DNA of 64,000 nt from Novosphingobium sp. GTDB lineage: Bacteria > Pseudomonadota > Alphaproteobacteria > Sphingomonadales > Sphingomonadaceae. Below the pieces are notes generated by a model. It saw nothing but the letters and a program-made list of their open reading frames with translations, was not told where the DNA came from and searched no databases. The stretch spans positions 1 to 64,000 of the forward strand of contig JAGNTK010000002.1 in NCBI GenBank assembly GCA_017987575.1. Direction: 5' to 3'. Both the position numbers and the translations under genes were made by a program. Positions 25,814-36,770 of the stretch are shown in pieces (within the stretch, counting starts at the first letter, position 1; every line of letters begins with the position of its first letter).

Positions 25814-27816
25814 TGCCTAAAGTCACTGTAGACGGCATTGAACTCGAAGTTCCGCAGGGCGCGACCGTCCTGCAGGCCTGCGAACTCGCGGGCAAGGAAA
25901 TCCCTCGGTTCTGCTATCACGAACGCCTGTCCATCGCCGGCAACTGCCGGATGTGCCTGGTCGAAGTGAAGCCCGGGCCGCCCAAGCCGCAGGCGTCGTG
26001 CGCGCTGCCCGCCAGCGAGGGCCAGGAAATCCGCACCGACAGCGAGATGGTCAAGAAGGCCCGCGAAGGGGTGATGGAGTTCCTCCTCATCAACCACCCG
26101 CTCGATTGCCCGATCTGTGATCAGGGCGGTGAGTGCGATCTGCAGGACCAGTCGGTCGCCTATGGCCGGGGCAAAAGCCGTTATCACGAGCCCAAGCGCG
26201 CGGTGACTGAGAAGTACATGGGCCCGCTGATCAACACGGTGATGACCCGCTGCATCCAGTGCACCCGCTGTGTCCGGTTCAGCGAGGAGATCGCCGGGGT
26301 CGACGAAATCGGCGCGCTCTATCGCGGCGAAGACATGCAGATCACCACCTATCTGGAAAAGGCTGCGGCGCATGAGCTTTCGGCCAATGTGATCGATCTG
26401 TGCCCGGTCGGCGCGCTGACCAGCAAACCCTATGCATTCGAAGCGCGTCCGTGGGAGCTGAAAAAGACGCTCAGCATCGACGTGTCTGACGCGGTCGGAT
26501 CGAACATCCGGCTCGATAGCCGGGGTCGCGATGTGATGCGGATCCTGCCGCGGATCAACGATGACGTGAACGAGGAATGGCTGTCCGACAAAGGCCGCTA
26601 CATGGTCGATGGGCTGACCAGCCGCCGCCTCGACAAGCCCTTCCTGCGCCGCGATGGCAAGCTGGAAGCTGTCAGCTGGAACGAGGCGTTCGCTGCGATT
26701 GCCGAGATCAATCCGGGCAAGTCGGTCGCGGTTGTCGCGGGCGATCTCGTCGATTGTGAAACGATGTTTGCGGCCAAGGCTTTGGCTGGCGCGCTGGGTT
26801 CGGACTTGCTGGAAGGTCGCCAAACCGGGCTGGACTATGACTGTTCGAACCTCGCCGCCGTGAATTTCAATTCGGGCTTGGCCGGGATTGAAGAAGCTGA
26901 CGCGCTGCTGATCGTCGGCAGCCATGTCCGCTGGGAAGCCGCCGTGCTCAACCCGCGCATCCGCAAAGCGGTGAAGCGCGGGGCCAAGGTGTTCGTGGTC
27001 GGGCCCGAATGGGATGCGACCTATCCGGTCACCAATCTGGGCAACGATCTGGCGGTGCTGGACAAGCTGCCCGCCGCTGCCGAAGCCGCGCTGAAAGGTG
27101 CGGAGCGGCCCGCGATCATCATGGGCGGGGCTGCGCTCGGCAAGGGCGCTTTGGCCGCTGGGTTGGCGCTGGCTGACAAGTTCAAGCTGGTGCGGGATGG
27201 CTGGAATGGCTTCAACGTGCTCCACATGGCGGCTGCCCGGATGGGCGGGCTGATGCTGGGCTACGCGCAAAAGGGCGGGATCGCCGATCTGGTCGCGGCT
27301 AAGCCCAAGATGCTGATCTCGCTGGGTGCGGACGAAGTGGACTACACCAAGTTCGCCGGTTCCATGATCGTCTATATCGGTCACCACGGTGACAAGGGCG
27401 CGCACGCCGCCGACGTGATCTTGCCGGCTGCGGCGTTCAGCGAGAAGCCGGGCACCTACGTCAACACCGAAGGCCGGGTGCAGCTGGCCGACAAGGCCGT
27501 GTTCGCGCCGGGCGATGCGCGTGAGGATTGGACAATCCTGCGGGCGATGGCGGACAGCCTGGGCGTTTCCGTCGGGTTTGACAGTTTCGACGCGCTGCGC
27601 GGCGCGATGGCGAAGGCTGTGCCTGCGCTGGGCGGCGAAGGTCTCGCTGACTATGGCGCTCTGCCAAAGGGCAAGGCCGGGGCGAAAGGCAGCATCGAAG
27701 CCTATCCGATCAAAGACTTCTACCTCACCAACCCGATCGCCCGCGCCAGCGAAACGATGCAGCGCTGCTCGGCGGAATTGCTCCACGGGGCAGAGTTCGC
27801 GGAGGCTGCGGAATGA
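25813..27816 (+). CDS. nuoG: NADH-quinone oxidoreductase subunit G
   Basis: 75-kDa subunit, 667 aa, carrying clusters N1b, N4 and N5. The 2Fe-2S ligands are in RFCYHERLSIAGNCRMCLVE and QASCALPA. The His/Cys N5 site is in NHPLDCPICDQGGECDLQD, and N4 in RCIQCTRCVRF plus LCPVGAL. The C-terminal half is a molybdopterin-oxidoreductase-like domain without cofactor. Short C-terminus typical of alphaproteobacteria. Overlaps both neighbours. Confidence 0.96.
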   Translation: MPKVTVDGIELEVPQGATVLQACELAGKEIPRFCYHERLSIAGNCRMCLVEVKPGPPKPQASCALPASEGQEIRTDSEMVKKAREGVMEFLLINHPLDCPICDQGGECDLQDQSVAYGRGKSRYHEPKRAVTEKYMGPLINTVMTRCIQCTRCVRFSEEIAGVDEIGALYRGEDMQITTYLEKAAAHELSANVIDLCPVGALTSKPYAFEARPWELKKTLSIDVSDAVGSNIRLDSRGRDVMRILPRINDDVNEEWLSDKGRYMVDGLTSRRLDKPFLRRDGKLEAVSWNEAFAAIAEINPGKSVAVVAGDLVDCETMFAAKALAGALGSDLLEGRQTGLDYDCSNLAAVNFNSGLAGIEEADALLIVGSHVRWEAAVLNPRIRKAVKRGAKVFVVGPEWDATYPVTNLGNDLAVLDKLPAAAEAALKGAERPAIIMGGAALGKGALAAGLALADKFKLVRDGWNGFNVLHMAAARMGGLMLGYAQKGGIADLVAAKPKMLISLGADEVDYTKFAGSMIVYIGHHGDKGAHAADVILPAAAFSEKPGTYVNTEGRVQLADKAVFAPGDAREDWTILRAMADSLGVSVGFDSFDALRGAMAKAVPALGGEGLADYGALPKGKAGAKGSIEAYPIKDFYLTNPIARASETMQRCSAELLHGAEFAEAAE

Positions 27817-28082
27817 GCGGCATTCCTGATCTGATCCGGCGTTTGCCAAAGGTGTTTTACGTCGCTGCTGCGGTGATGTTTGTGTGGCAGTTGGGCAATG
27901 CCTACGCGGAAATGAGCATGCTGGCTGGCGGCTCCGGCTTCGACGAGCAAGTTGGAGCCATGACGGGATTGGCCAAATCCCGTACCCTTCAATACGCCAT
28001 ACAGGAATCGCTCTACATGGTCGCCAATGGCGCAATCGTGCAGGTTTTGATCGCAATCTATGACCGGATGGCCAAATCATGA
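27813..28082 (+). CDS. Small membrane protein between nuoG and nuoH
   Basis: 89 aa with two hydrophobic segments, about residues 14-30 ([17 protein letters not shown]) and 67-83 ([17 protein letters not shown]), and charged ends (DLIRRLPK.., DRMAKS). No recognised family. ATGA overlaps with nuoG and nuoH place it exactly between the last peripheral-arm gene and the first large membrane-arm gene. A complex I assembly or accessory role is possible but inferred from position only. Confidence 0.72.
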   Translation: MSGIPDLIRRLPKVFYVAAAVMFVWQLGNAYAEMSMLAGGSGFDEQVGAMTGLAKSRTLQYAIQESLYMVANGAIVQVLIAIYDRMAKS

Positions 28083-29125
28083 CCGAGTTCTTCCAATCCT
28101 TCGGCCTGCCCTACGAATGGTCGTGGTTCATTGCGACCATCGCGGGCATCCTGCTGATCGCGCTGCCGCTGATGCTGGCCGTGGCGATGATCATCTATGT
28201 CGATCGCAAGATCTGGGCGGCGATGGCGCTGCGGCGCGGGCCGAACGTGGTTGGGCCGCTCGGCCTGCTGCAATCTTTCGCTGACGGGCTGAAAGTGTTC
28301 CTGCAGGAAACGATCATTCCGTCGGGCGCCAGCAAGGGGCTGTTCCTGCTCGCGCCGATCATCACCTTCACAGTCGCTTTGATGGCCTGGGCGGTGATCC
28401 CGTTCAACGGCGGGGCGATCTTGGCCGATATCAATGTCGGGCTGCTCTATGTCCTCGCGATATCGTCGCTCGGGGTTTACGGCACGATCATCGCGGGCTG
28501 GTCGTCGAATTCGAAGTATCCGTTCTTCTCCGCCATGCGCGCCTCGGCGCAGATGATCTCCTACGAGGTCTCGATCGGGTTCATTCTGATCTGCGTGGTG
28601 ATGTACGCCGGGACCTTCAACATGAACGGCATCGTGCTGGGCCAGCGCGAACATATGTTCGGGTTCCTCAACGGCTACGGCTTTAACCCGCTGCTGTTCC
28701 CGATGGCGGTGATGTTCCTGATTTCGGGGATGGCCGAAACCCAGCGCGCGCCGTTCGACCTGACCGAAGCGGAAAGCGAGCTCGTCGCCGGATATCAGAC
28801 CGAATATTCCAGCATGAGCTTCGCGCTTTACTGGCTCGGCGAATATGCCAACGTGCTGCTGATGTGCGCGCTCAATGCGACGCTGTTCTGGGGCGGCTGG
28901 CTGCCCCCGGTCGAATGGGCACCGCTGTACTGGATTCCTGGCTGGCTGTGGCTGTTCATCAAGATCTTCGTGTTTTTCTTCATCTTCAGCTGGGTCAAGG
29001 CGACCGTCCCGCGCTACCGCTATGACCAGCTGATGCGGCTCGGCTGGAAGGTGTTCCTGCCGGTTTCGCTGGGCTTTGTAGTGCTGGTGAGCGGCTGGCT
29101 GATGGTTATGAGGGTTGGGGTATGA
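28079..29125 (+). CDS. nuoH: NADH-quinone oxidoreductase subunit H
   Basis: Membrane subunit that forms the quinone entry channel and joins the two arms, 348 aa, eight helices. Conserved loops visible: [20 protein letters not shown] near the N-terminus, [16 protein letters not shown] stretch [15 protein letters not shown], and [20 protein letters not shown] in the quinone-site loop, then [22 protein letters not shown] overlap upstream; overlaps the following exported-protein gene by 4 nt. Confidence 0.97.
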   Translation: MTEFFQSFGLPYEWSWFIATIAGILLIALPLMLAVAMIIYVDRKIWAAMALRRGPNVVGPLGLLQSFADGLKVFLQETIIPSGASKGLFLLAPIITFTVALMAWAVIPFNGGAILADINVGLLYVLAISSLGVYGTIIAGWSSNSKYPFFSAMRASAQMISYEVSIGFILICVVMYAGTFNMNGIVLGQREHMFGFLNGYGFNPLLFPMAVMFLISGMAETQRAPFDLTEAESELVAGYQTEYSSMSFALYWLGEYANVLLMCALNATLFWGGWLPPVEWAPLYWIPGWLWLFIKIFVFFFIFSWVKATVPRYRYDQLMRLGWKVFLPVSLGFVVLVSGWLMVMRVGV

Positions 29126-29610
29126 AGTTACAGGCAACTCTTGCCATTGGTGCGGCGTTCCTCGTGCTGGCAGTCTCCGCAGCTGCTGGCAAACCTGCAC
29201 AGCTGCTTTCGATTCGCTGTGAAGCCACCCAGGCTGAGTGGAAAGAGCCGCGCGTTTTCAACGTTAGCTTCAAGGATAACAACGGCAAGATCAAGGATTT
29301 GAAAGTCGTCGAAACCGATCGTGTTTTTACCCCCGGCAACATTGTTGCCTCTTTCAGCCTTTCGGGCGGCGTTGCGAGAACGAGCAGCGTTCCCAACCAG
29401 CGGCCCGGCAAGTGGAAAGCGGCGATAGTGGGCGGTGTTATTACGCTGACACTTGATGCCGGAAATGGCGGGGCGACCGCAGCACTCAAGCCGCTTGCCG
29501 ACAAGCCTGGAAAATTCGACCTGCAATGGCAGGCGGATATGACCCTTCGTTTCGCAGGACCGCAGACCGCTCAAGGCGCCGGAACTTGCATGGAGACCCC
29601 GTCAAAATGA
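29122..29610 (+). CDS. Unknown exported protein between nuoH and nuoI
   Basis: 162 aa: signal peptide [22 protein letters not shown], then a beta-rich mature domain ([20 protein letters not shown].., [19 protein letters not shown].., [15 protein letters not shown]) with one Cys near each end (IRCEAT, GTCMET) that could pair. Family not recognised. ATGA overlaps at both ends with nuoH and nuoI. Third exported interleaved gene of this operon; lower GC bias than the flanks. Confidence 0.75.
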   Translation: MKLQATLAIGAAFLVLAVSAAAGKPAQLLSIRCEATQAEWKEPRVFNVSFKDNNGKIKDLKVVETDRVFTPGNIVASFSLSGGVARTSSVPNQRPGKWKAAIVGGVITLTLDAGNGGATAALKPLADKPGKFDLQWQADMTLRFAGPQTAQGAGTCMETPSK

Positions 29611-30092
29611 CCGCCGCGCAGCTCATCAAATCGTTCACCCTGTGGGAGTTCGTCAAGGCGCACTGGCTGACCTTGCAGTACTTCTTCAAGCCCAAGGCAA
29701 CGATCAACTATCCGTTCGAGAAGAACCCGCTGTCGCCCCGGTTCCGCGGCGAACATGCGCTTCGACGGTATGCCAATGGCGAGGAGCGCTGCATTGCCTG
29801 CAAGCTGTGCGAAGCGGTTTGCCCGGCGCAGGCGATCACGATCGAGGCCGAGCCGCGCGACGATGGTTCGCGGCGGACCACACGCTATGACATCGACATG
29901 ACCAAATGCATCTTCTGCGGCTTTTGCCAGGAAGCCTGCCCGGTCGATGCGATCGTCGAGGGGCCGAACTTCGAATATGCAACCGAGACGCGGCAGGAAT
30001 TGTTTTACGACAAGGCCAAGCTGCTGGCGAACGGGGACAAGTGGGAGCGGGCACTGGCCGCGAACCTTGAAGCCGATGCGCCGTATCGTTAG
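29607..30092 (+). CDS. nuoI: NADH-quinone oxidoreductase subunit I
   Basis: Peripheral-arm ferredoxin-like subunit (TYKY), 161 aa, with clusters N6a and N6b. The two motifs are [16 protein letters not shown] and [36 protein letters not shown] is the typical lead-in. The start is ATG 29607 by overlap with the upstream TGA; longer in-frame starts run into that gene and lack homology. nuoJ follows after 9 nt. Confidence 0.97.
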   Translation: MTAAQLIKSFTLWEFVKAHWLTLQYFFKPKATINYPFEKNPLSPRFRGEHALRRYANGEERCIACKLCEAVCPAQAITIEAEPRDDGSRRTTRYDIDMTKCIFCGFCQEACPVDAIVEGPNFEYATETRQELFYDKAKLLANGDKWERALAANLEADAPYR

Positions 30093-30101
30093 GGGCGCGC
30101 G

Positions 30102-30719
30102 ATGATCACGGCACTTGCCTTCTACCTGTTCGCCTTTCTGACCCTTGTTGCTGGTGTGATGACGGTTACTGCGCGCAACCCAGTCCATTCGGTGTTGTGG
30201 CTGATCATGGCCTTTTTCAACGCCGCCGGGCTGATGGTGCTGGTCGGAGCCGAGTTCATCGCGATGCTGCTGGTGATCGTCTATGTCGGCGCGGTCGCGG
30301 TGTTGTTCCTGTTCGTGGTGATGATGCTCAACGTCGATTTTGCCGAAATGCGGGCCGGGTTCGTCAAGAACTTCCCGCTCGGCCTGCTGCTGGCGGCGGT
30401 GCTGCTGGGTGAGCTACTGCTGGGCCTCGGCGCCTGGAGCGCGGGCGGCATTGAGCTCGGCACCGCGGATGGCAGCGCGGCCATTCCGGCCGATGTCAGC
30501 AATACCAAGGCAATCGGGCTGCTGCTTTACGGCAAGTACCTGTTCCTGTTCGAAGCGGCGGGTATCCTGCTGTTGGTTGCGCTGGTCGGCGCGATCGTGC
30601 TGACCCACCGCAAGCGTCCGGGTGTGCGTTCGCAAAGCGTCCCGCGCCAGAATGCGCGGCGGCCGGGCGATGCGACGGTCAATGTGAAGCCCGAAGTAGG
30701 GCAGGGGGTGAAGCTGTGA
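30102..30719 (+). CDS. nuoJ: NADH-quinone oxidoreductase subunit J
   Basis: Membrane-arm subunit of 205 aa with five helices. Recognised by [21 protein letters not shown] and the conserved helix with [20 protein letters not shown], followed by [10 protein letters not shown]. The C-terminal tail is basic and cytoplasmic. ATG at 30102 after a purine-rich stretch; overlaps nuoK by GTGA. Confidence 0.96.
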   Translation: MITALAFYLFAFLTLVAGVMTVTARNPVHSVLWLIMAFFNAAGLMVLVGAEFIAMLLVIVYVGAVAVLFLFVVMMLNVDFAEMRAGFVKNFPLGLLLAAVLLGELLLGLGAWSAGGIELGTADGSAAIPADVSNTKAIGLLLYGKYLFLFEAAGILLLVALVGAIVLTHRKRPGVRSQSVPRQNARRPGDATVNVKPEVGQGVKL

Positions 30720-31024
30720 CCATCGGAATCGAACATTACGTCACGGTCAGCTCGATCCTGTTCGTGCTGGGCGTGCTGGGCATTTTTCTCAACCGCAAGA
30801 ACGTGATCATCATCCTGATGGCGATCGAGCTGATCCTGCTGGCGGTGAATATCAATCTGGTCGCGTTTTCCAGCTTCCTCGGCGATCTGACTGGGCAGAT
30901 CTTCGCGATGTTCGTGCTGACGGTGGCCGCTGGTGAAGCGGCGGTTGGCCTCGCGATTCTGGTGATTTACTTCCGCGATCGCGGGACCATTGCGGTTGAA
31001 GACGTCAACCAGATGAAGGGTTAG
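30716..31024 (+). CDS. nuoK: NADH-quinone oxidoreductase subunit K
   Basis: Smallest membrane-arm subunit, 102 aa, three helices, homologous to MrpC. The two conserved membrane Glu residues are in [12 protein letters not shown] and [11 protein letters not shown]. It starts at GTG 30716 within the nuoJ stop (GTGA). nuoL follows after 10 nt. Confidence 0.96.
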   Translation: MTIGIEHYVTVSSILFVLGVLGIFLNRKNVIIILMAIELILLAVNINLVAFSSFLGDLTGQIFAMFVLTVAAGEAAVGLAILVIYFRDRGTIAVEDVNQMKG

Positions 31025-31034
31025 GGCAAACTCC

Positions 31035-33047
31035 GTGGAACCGATCCTCCTCATCGTATTCCTGCCGCTGCTGGCCGCGATCATCGGCGGTCTGGGCAAT
31101 CGCGCGCTCGGCAATGTGCCGGTCAAGCTGCTGACCACCGGCGCGTTGTTTGCCGCTTGCGCGCTCAGTTGGCCGATCTTTCTGAGCTTTGTCGGTGGCC
31201 ATGCCGTGCCGCACGTGGTGCCGGTGCTGCAATGGGTCCAGTCAGGTAGTCTGACGTTCGATTGGGCGCTTCGGGTCGACACGCTCACCGCAATCATGCT
31301 CGTCGTCGTGACTTCGGTCTCGGCGCTGGTCCACCTCTATTCGTGGGGCTATATGGCCGAGGACCCGGATCAGCCCCGGTTCTTCGCTTACCTCTCGTTG
31401 TTCACCTTCGCCATGCTGATGCTGGTGACAGCCGATAACCTCGTCCAGATGTTCTTCGGTTGGGAAGGCGTGGGCCTCGCCTCGTACCTGCTGATCGGAT
31501 TCTGGTTCAAAAAGCCGAGCGCCAATGCCGCCGCGATCAAGGCTTTCGTGGTCAACCGCGTCGGCGATCTGGGCTTTATGCTGGGGATCTTCGGGACCTA
31601 TCTGGTGTTCAACACGGTCTCGATTCCTGAAATCCTCGTCCGCGCGCCGAGCATGGCCGGATCGACCATCGGCTTCCTCGGAATGCAGTGGGATACGATG
31701 ACGATACTGTGCATCCTGCTGTTCATCGGCGCGATGGGCAAATCGGCGCAGCTTGGCCTCCACACTTGGTTGCCTGACGCGATGGAAGGCCCGACGCCGG
31801 TTTCCGCGCTGATCCACGCTGCGACAATGGTCACGGCCGGCGTGTTCATGGTCTGCCGCCTTTCACCGATGTTCGAGGTCAGCCCGGTCGCTATGGGCGT
31901 TGTCACCGCCGTTGGCGCCGCTACGCTGTTCTTCGCCGCGACGATTGGCACGACGCAGTGGGACATCAAGCGGGTGATCGCCTATTCGACCTGCTCGCAG
32001 CTCGGCTATATGTTCGTGGCCGCTGGCGTTGGTGCGCCGGGTGCGGCGATGTTCCATCTGTTCACCCACGCGTTCTTCAAGGCACTGCTGTTCCTTGGCG
32101 CTGGATCTGTGATCCACGCGATGCATCACGAACAGGACATGCGCTATTACGGCGGCCTGCGTAAGCACATCCCGTTGACCTTCTGGGCGATGACCATTGG
32201 CACGCTGGCGATCACCGGAGTGGGCGTGGTCGGCGTGTTCGGGTTTGCCGGGTTCTACTCGAAAGACGCAATCCTTGAAGCGGCGTTCGGCGCCCACACC
32301 GGGATCGGTACGATTGGGTTCTGGATGGGGCTAGGCGCGGCGCTGCTGACCAGCTTCTATTCGTGGCGTCTGGTGTTCCTGACCTTCTTCGGCAAGCCCC
32401 GCTGGGACCAGTCCGAGCATATTCAGCACGCGGTGCACGATGAACACCATGGCCATGGCCACCATACCAAGCACGACGATGGCACCGCAGGCTATCACCC
32501 GCACGAAAGCCCGCTTTCGATGCTGATCCCGCTTGGTACGCTGTCGCTGGGCGCGATTATTGCTGGGTTCCTGTTCCACCACGAATTCGTCAGCGCGGGA
32601 ACTGGGCACTTTTGGCAGGGCAGCGTGGCCTTCAGTGAAGAGCTGATCCACCATATGCACGGCGTGCCGACCTGGGTGAAATGGGCGCCGTTTGGCGTGA
32701 TGATCACCGGCTTGGCGGGGGCCTGGCTGGCCTATATCCGCAATCCGGAGATTCCGGCCAAGGTGGTCGCCGCGATCAAGCCGCTGCACACCTTCGTCTA
32801 TAACAAGTGGTACTTTGACGAGCTCTACAACCTGATCTTCGTCCGCCCAGCTTTCTGGCTCGGCGACAAGTTCTGGAAGATCGGCGACATCGGGATCATT
32901 GACAAGTTCGGCCCCAATGGTTCGGCCTGGGCGGTGCTGCAAGGCAGCCGGATCGCGGCGCGGTTGCAGACCGGTTATCTCTATTCCTACGCGCTGGTGA
33001 TGCTGCTTGGCCTCACTGCGGCGATCAGCTGGGTTCTGGTGCACTGA
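31035..33047 (+). CDS. nuoL: NADH-quinone oxidoreductase subunit L
   Basis: Distal antiporter-like proton pump subunit, 670 aa, about 16 helices including the long lateral helix at the C-terminus. Conserved: [18 protein letters not shown] (pump Glu), [20 protein letters not shown] (Lys/His channel), [12 protein letters not shown] and [20 protein letters not shown] His-rich loop ([18 protein letters not shown]) lies between late helices. It starts at GTG 31035. nuoM follows after 1 nt. Confidence 0.97.
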   Translation: MEPILLIVFLPLLAAIIGGLGNRALGNVPVKLLTTGALFAACALSWPIFLSFVGGHAVPHVVPVLQWVQSGSLTFDWALRVDTLTAIMLVVVTSVSALVHLYSWGYMAEDPDQPRFFAYLSLFTFAMLMLVTADNLVQMFFGWEGVGLASYLLIGFWFKKPSANAAAIKAFVVNRVGDLGFMLGIFGTYLVFNTVSIPEILVRAPSMAGSTIGFLGMQWDTMTILCILLFIGAMGKSAQLGLHTWLPDAMEGPTPVSALIHAATMVTAGVFMVCRLSPMFEVSPVAMGVVTAVGAATLFFAATIGTTQWDIKRVIAYSTCSQLGYMFVAAGVGAPGAAMFHLFTHAFFKALLFLGAGSVIHAMHHEQDMRYYGGLRKHIPLTFWAMTIGTLAITGVGVVGVFGFAGFYSKDAILEAAFGAHTGIGTIGFWMGLGAALLTSFYSWRLVFLTFFGKPRWDQSEHIQHAVHDEHHGHGHHTKHDDGTAGYHPHESPLSMLIPLGTLSLGAIIAGFLFHHEFVSAGTGHFWQGSVAFSEELIHHMHGVPTWVKWAPFGVMITGLAGAWLAYIRNPEIPAKVVAAIKPLHTFVYNKWYFDELYNLIFVRPAFWLGDKFWKIGDIGIIDKFGPNGSAWAVLQGSRIAARLQTGYLYSYALVMLLGLTAAISWVLVH

Positions 33048-33048
33048 T

Positions 33049-34578
33049 ATGATGGAACACATCCTCTCGCTGATGCTGCTGGTCCCGCTGCTGGGCGGCG
33101 TCATCTGTCTGCTGGTTTCGGCACCAACAGCGCGGACTGTTGCGCTGGGGGTCACGCTAATTGATTTGGTGCTGGGTGCACTGCTGTGGGCCAACTTTGA
33201 CGTCGGCGGCGCGCGCTGGCAGTTTCAGGAGAGCGTCGCGTTGTTCGATGGCTTTGCCTGGAAGCTGGGGATCGACGGGATCGCGCTGATGCTGATCATG
33301 CTGTCGGTGTTCCTGATGCCGATCTGCATTTTGGCCAGTCACTCGATCGAAAAGCGCGTTGGTGAATACATGGCGGCGTTCCTGCTGATGGAAACGCTGA
33401 TGATCGGCGTCTTCGCGGCGCAGGATCTGTTCCTGTTCTACATCTTCTTTGAAGCCGGGCTGATCCCGATGTACCTGATCATCGGCGTATGGGGCGGGGC
33501 TGAGCGGATCTACGCGAGCTACAAGTTCTTCCTCTATACACTGCTCGGCTCGATCGTGATGCTGATCGCGATGATCTGGATGGCGCAGGAAGCTGGCACC
33601 ACCGACATCCCGACGCTGATGGACTATGACTTCCCGTTTGAGGCGCAGAAACTGCTGTGGCTGGCCTTCTTCGCCAGCTTCGCAGTGAAGATGCCGATGT
33701 GGCCGGTCCACACCTGGTTGCCCGATGCGCACGTTCAAGCGCCGACCGCGGGTTCGGTCATTCTGGCGGGTGTGCTGCTGAAGATGGGCGGTTACGGTTT
33801 CATCCGCTTCTCGCTGCCGATGTTCCCCGAAGCGTCGGCGCACTACGCCTGGCTGGTCTTCGCGCTATCGATGGCAGCGGTGGTGATCACCTCGCTGATC
33901 GCGCTGGTCCAGCACGACATGAAGAAGCTGATCGCCTATTCCTCGGTTGCGCACATGGGGATCGTGACAATCGGGCTGTTCGCATTCAACGTGCAAGGGT
34001 TGGAAGGCTCAGTAATCGTGATGCTCAGCCACGGTTTGGTCGCAGGCGCTTTGTTCCTGTGTGTCGGCGTGATCTATGACCGACTGCACACCCGTGAGAT
34101 TGACCGTTACGGGGGCCTCGCGATCAACATGCCGAAGTATGCGCTGTTTTTCCTGCTGTTCACGATGGCCTCAATCGGCTTGCCCGGCACCAGCGGGTTC
34201 GTTGGCGAATTGCTCAGCCTGATGGGCATCTATCAGGTGTCGAGCTGGGTTGCCTTGGTCGCAGGCAGCGGCGTGATTTTGGGGGCGGGCTATATGCTCT
34301 ACCTCTATCGCCGGGTGGTATATGGTGATCAGAAGAACGCCGATGCAGCAGCTATGCCTGACCTTAGCTTACGCGAATGGGCGATGCTGGCACCGATTGC
34401 GGCGGCGGTTCTGTGGATGGGGGTCTACCCCGAAACCTTCATGGCCCCAATGCGCGCTGATATCGCGGCGCTCGACGCCCGGGTGGCGCGGGCCAAGCCG
34501 GCTGGCGATGCACAATTGACGGCTGGGGTGCCCAAGCCTGCTCATGAAGAACAAGCCCATCAAGGGGGGGCGCACTGA
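33049..34578 (+). CDS. nuoM: NADH-quinone oxidoreductase subunit M
   Basis: Antiporter-like membrane subunit, 509 aa, about 14 helices. Key segments: FFEAGLIPMYLIIGVWGG with the pump Glu, VKMPMWPVHTWLPDAHVQAP with channel Lys/His, YSSVAHMGIVTIG and MLSHGLVAGALFLCVG. Tandem ATGs at 33049 and 33052 are both possible; the first is used. Its TGA overlaps the nuoN ATG. Confidence 0.97.
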   Translation: MMEHILSLMLLVPLLGGVICLLVSAPTARTVALGVTLIDLVLGALLWANFDVGGARWQFQESVALFDGFAWKLGIDGIALMLIMLSVFLMPICILASHSIEKRVGEYMAAFLLMETLMIGVFAAQDLFLFYIFFEAGLIPMYLIIGVWGGAERIYASYKFFLYTLLGSIVMLIAMIWMAQEAGTTDIPTLMDYDFPFEAQKLLWLAFFASFAVKMPMWPVHTWLPDAHVQAPTAGSVILAGVLLKMGGYGFIRFSLPMFPEASAHYAWLVFALSMAAVVITSLIALVQHDMKKLIAYSSVAHMGIVTIGLFAFNVQGLEGSVIVMLSHGLVAGALFLCVGVIYDRLHTREIDRYGGLAINMPKYALFFLLFTMASIGLPGTSGFVGELLSLMGIYQVSSWVALVAGSGVILGAGYMLYLYRRVVYGDQKNADAAAMPDLSLREWAMLAPIAAAVLWMGVYPETFMAPMRADIAALDARVARAKPAGDAQLTAGVPKPAHEEQAHQGGAH

Positions 34579-36044
34579 TGGACTGGACCCAGTCGTTCCG
34601 CCTGGTGGCGCCTGAAGAACTACTCAGCGTTACGGCGCTGGTGTTGCTGCTGGCTTCGGCCTGGGGGCAGGGGCGCAAGGATGCTCGTGCTATCAATTGG
34701 CTGTCGGTCCTGGCGCTGGCCATTGCCGGGCTGATGGTGGCGCCGACCCTGTGTGCGGGCGTATCTGGCGAAGCTGCACTGGCCTTTGATGGCCTGTTTT
34801 CGGCGGATGCTTTTGCGGCCTTCGCCAAATTGCTGATCTTTGCATCCGCCGGCGCGGCGCTGCTGATTGCGCCAGCCTTTTTTGAACGCCACGGCGGCTA
34901 TCGTTCGGAGTTCCCGGTGCTGGTGCTGTTCGCAGTGATCGGCATGAGCATGATGGTTTCGGCCACAAACCTGCTGACGCTCTATGTTGGGCTCGAACTC
35001 AATTCCCTTGCTGCCTATGTGCTGGCAGCCTTCCTGAAAGCTGATGATCGCTCAGCCGAAGCGGGCCTCAAATATTTCGTGCTCGGCGCGCTGGCCAGCG
35101 GTATACTGCTGTTCGGGATGAGCTTGCTCTATGGCTTCACCGGGTCGATCACCTTTGACGGGATCGCGACCGCGCTGGGCGGCGGATTGGGCAAGGGCGC
35201 ACTGTTCGGACTGGTGTTCGTACTCGCCGGGCTGGCCTTCAAGATCAGCGCCGTACCGTTCCACATGTGGACGCCTGACGTCTATGAAGGCGCGCCAACT
35301 CCGGTAACCACCCTGTTCGCCTCAGCGCCCAAAGTTGCCGCGCTGGCCCTAACCATGCGGGTGACGGTTGAAGCGTTGGGCACTCAGGCTATGGCTTGGC
35401 AGCAGATCGTCGGTTTTGCGGCGCTGGCCTCAGTTCTTGTCGGTGCGCTCGGCGCCATTGGGCAGACCAATATCAAGCGGCTGCTGGCCTATTCCTCGAT
35501 CAACAATGTCGGCTTCATGCTGGTCGGACTTACTGCCGCCAGCCCCGAAGGCATTGCGGCGGTGCTGGTGTACCTCGCGATCTATGTCCCGATGACCATC
35601 GGCGGATTCGTGGCGGTGCTGATGCTGCGCGATGCCGATGGCCGTCAGATCGAAGCGATTTCGGATATCGCTGGGCTCTCCCGCACCCGCCCCTTGTTGG
35701 CTCTGGGTCTCGGCTCGGTGATGTTCTCGATGGCCGGAATCCCGTTCTTCTTCGGGTTCTGGGGCAAGTTCGTGGTGTTCAAGGCAGCGGTCGCTTCGGG
35801 CTGGATCATTCTGGCGCTGATCGCGGCGCTCGGCAGCGTGATCGGGGCATTCTATTATCTCAAGATCGTCAAGTTGATGTACTTCGACGAACCGGCGGGC
35901 AAAGCGACTGGGCGCAGCGATATGATCCACGAATGGTTGTTGGCCATCTCGGCTCTGTTCATTTCGCCGCTGGGTTGGTTGTTCACCAAGGGCCTTGGCG
36001 CGCTGGCTGCGATTGCAGCCGGTGTGCTCTACGCGGGCGCTTGA
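34578..36044 (+). CDS. nuoN: NADH-quinone oxidoreductase subunit N
   Basis: Last complex I gene, an antiporter-like pump subunit next to NuoK, 488 aa, about 14 helices. Conserved: TLYVGLELNSLAAYVLAA (pump Glu), FKISAVPFHMWTPDVYEGAP (channel Lys and lead-in), YSSINNVGFMLVGL and AGIPFFFGFWGKFVVFKAA. TGATG overlap with nuoM and a TTGA overlap with birA, so birA and coaX probably ride on the nuo mRNA. Confidence 0.97.
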   Translation: MDWTQSFRLVAPEELLSVTALVLLLASAWGQGRKDARAINWLSVLALAIAGLMVAPTLCAGVSGEAALAFDGLFSADAFAAFAKLLIFASAGAALLIAPAFFERHGGYRSEFPVLVLFAVIGMSMMVSATNLLTLYVGLELNSLAAYVLAAFLKADDRSAEAGLKYFVLGALASGILLFGMSLLYGFTGSITFDGIATALGGGLGKGALFGLVFVLAGLAFKISAVPFHMWTPDVYEGAPTPVTTLFASAPKVAALALTMRVTVEALGTQAMAWQQIVGFAALASVLVGALGAIGQTNIKRLLAYSSINNVGFMLVGLTAASPEGIAAVLVYLAIYVPMTIGGFVAVLMLRDADGRQIEAISDIAGLSRTRPLLALGLGSVMFSMAGIPFFFGFWGKFVVFKAAVASGWIILALIAALGSVIGAFYYLKIVKLMYFDEPAGKATGRSDMIHEWLLAISALFISPLGWLFTKGLGALAAIAAGVLYAGA

Positions 36045-36760
36045 TCCAGACCGTACCCGAAACCGGGTCGACCAACGCCGATCTCGCCGCGCGGCTTGCT
36101 GCGGGTGAGTTTGTGGTTGAGGGCGAATGGTTGGTGGCTGACCGGCAAACTGCTGGAAAGGGCCGACAGGGGCGGAGCTGGTTTGACGGGCACGGCAATT
36201 TTATGGGTTCGACCGTGGTTCGCCCGTCAGCCGGAGACCCGCCTGCAGCCAGCCTCGCATTGCTCAGCGGACTGGCCTTGCACGAGGTGGTAGCTCCGCT
36301 GATCCCGCCGCCCAGCACAGCGCTGCTCAAATGGCCCAACGATCTGATGATCGGCGCTGCCAAGCTCGCCGGGATCCTGCTTGAGCGGGTTGGGGATGCG
36401 GTGATCGTCGGGATCGGTGTGAATCTGGCGCAGGCGCCGCAAGTTGACGGGCGTGAGACGATGTCCCTGTCCGCCTTTGGCCCATCGCCGAACCGCGATC
36501 ACTTCGCGTCAACGCTGGCCCGCCAGTTTGACCTTGAACTTGAGCGTTGGCGCGGCTTCGGGCTCGACCCGATGAGCCGGCGCTGGCTGGCTGCAGCACA
36601 CCCGCTTGGCACACCGCTGGCCGTTGGGGAGCCGGGTGAACAGCCGCTCGTCGGACAATTCGGCGGCCTGACTGCCGATGGAGCCTTGCAACTGAACCTC
36701 GCGGACGGCACGAGGCGCACAATCCATGCTGGCGAAGTTCGCCTCGCCAGCAGCAACTGA
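36041..36760 (+). CDS. birA: Biotin--[acetyl-CoA carboxylase] ligase
   Basis: Activates biotin to biotinyl-AMP and attaches it to the AccB carrier, 239 aa. Catalytic-domain motifs: [15 protein letters not shown] at the start, [18 protein letters not shown] (the biotinyl-AMP loop), [20 protein letters not shown] (biotin-binding Lys), and [11 protein letters not shown]. There is no N-terminal DNA-binding domain, so it is not a bio-operon repressor. The only start placing the motif correctly is TTG 36041, overlapping the nuoN stop. The nuoN-birA-coaX order is common in alphaproteobacteria. Confidence 0.94.
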   Translation: MIQTVPETGSTNADLAARLAAGEFVVEGEWLVADRQTAGKGRQGRSWFDGHGNFMGSTVVRPSAGDPPAASLALLSGLALHEVVAPLIPPPSTALLKWPNDLMIGAAKLAGILLERVGDAVIVGIGVNLAQAPQVDGRETMSLSAFGPSPNRDHFASTLARQFDLELERWRGFGLDPMSRRWLAAAHPLGTPLAVGEPGEQPLVGQFGGLTADGALQLNLADGTRRTIHAGEVRLASSN

Positions 36761-36770
36761 GGACAGGGCC

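Noticed and set aside
25762..28080. Long open frame antisense to nuoG (and similar ones antisense to other nuo genes, rne and gltX)
   Set aside because: No family resemblance; compositional shadow of a GC-rich, strongly codon-biased gene that is certain on the other strand.
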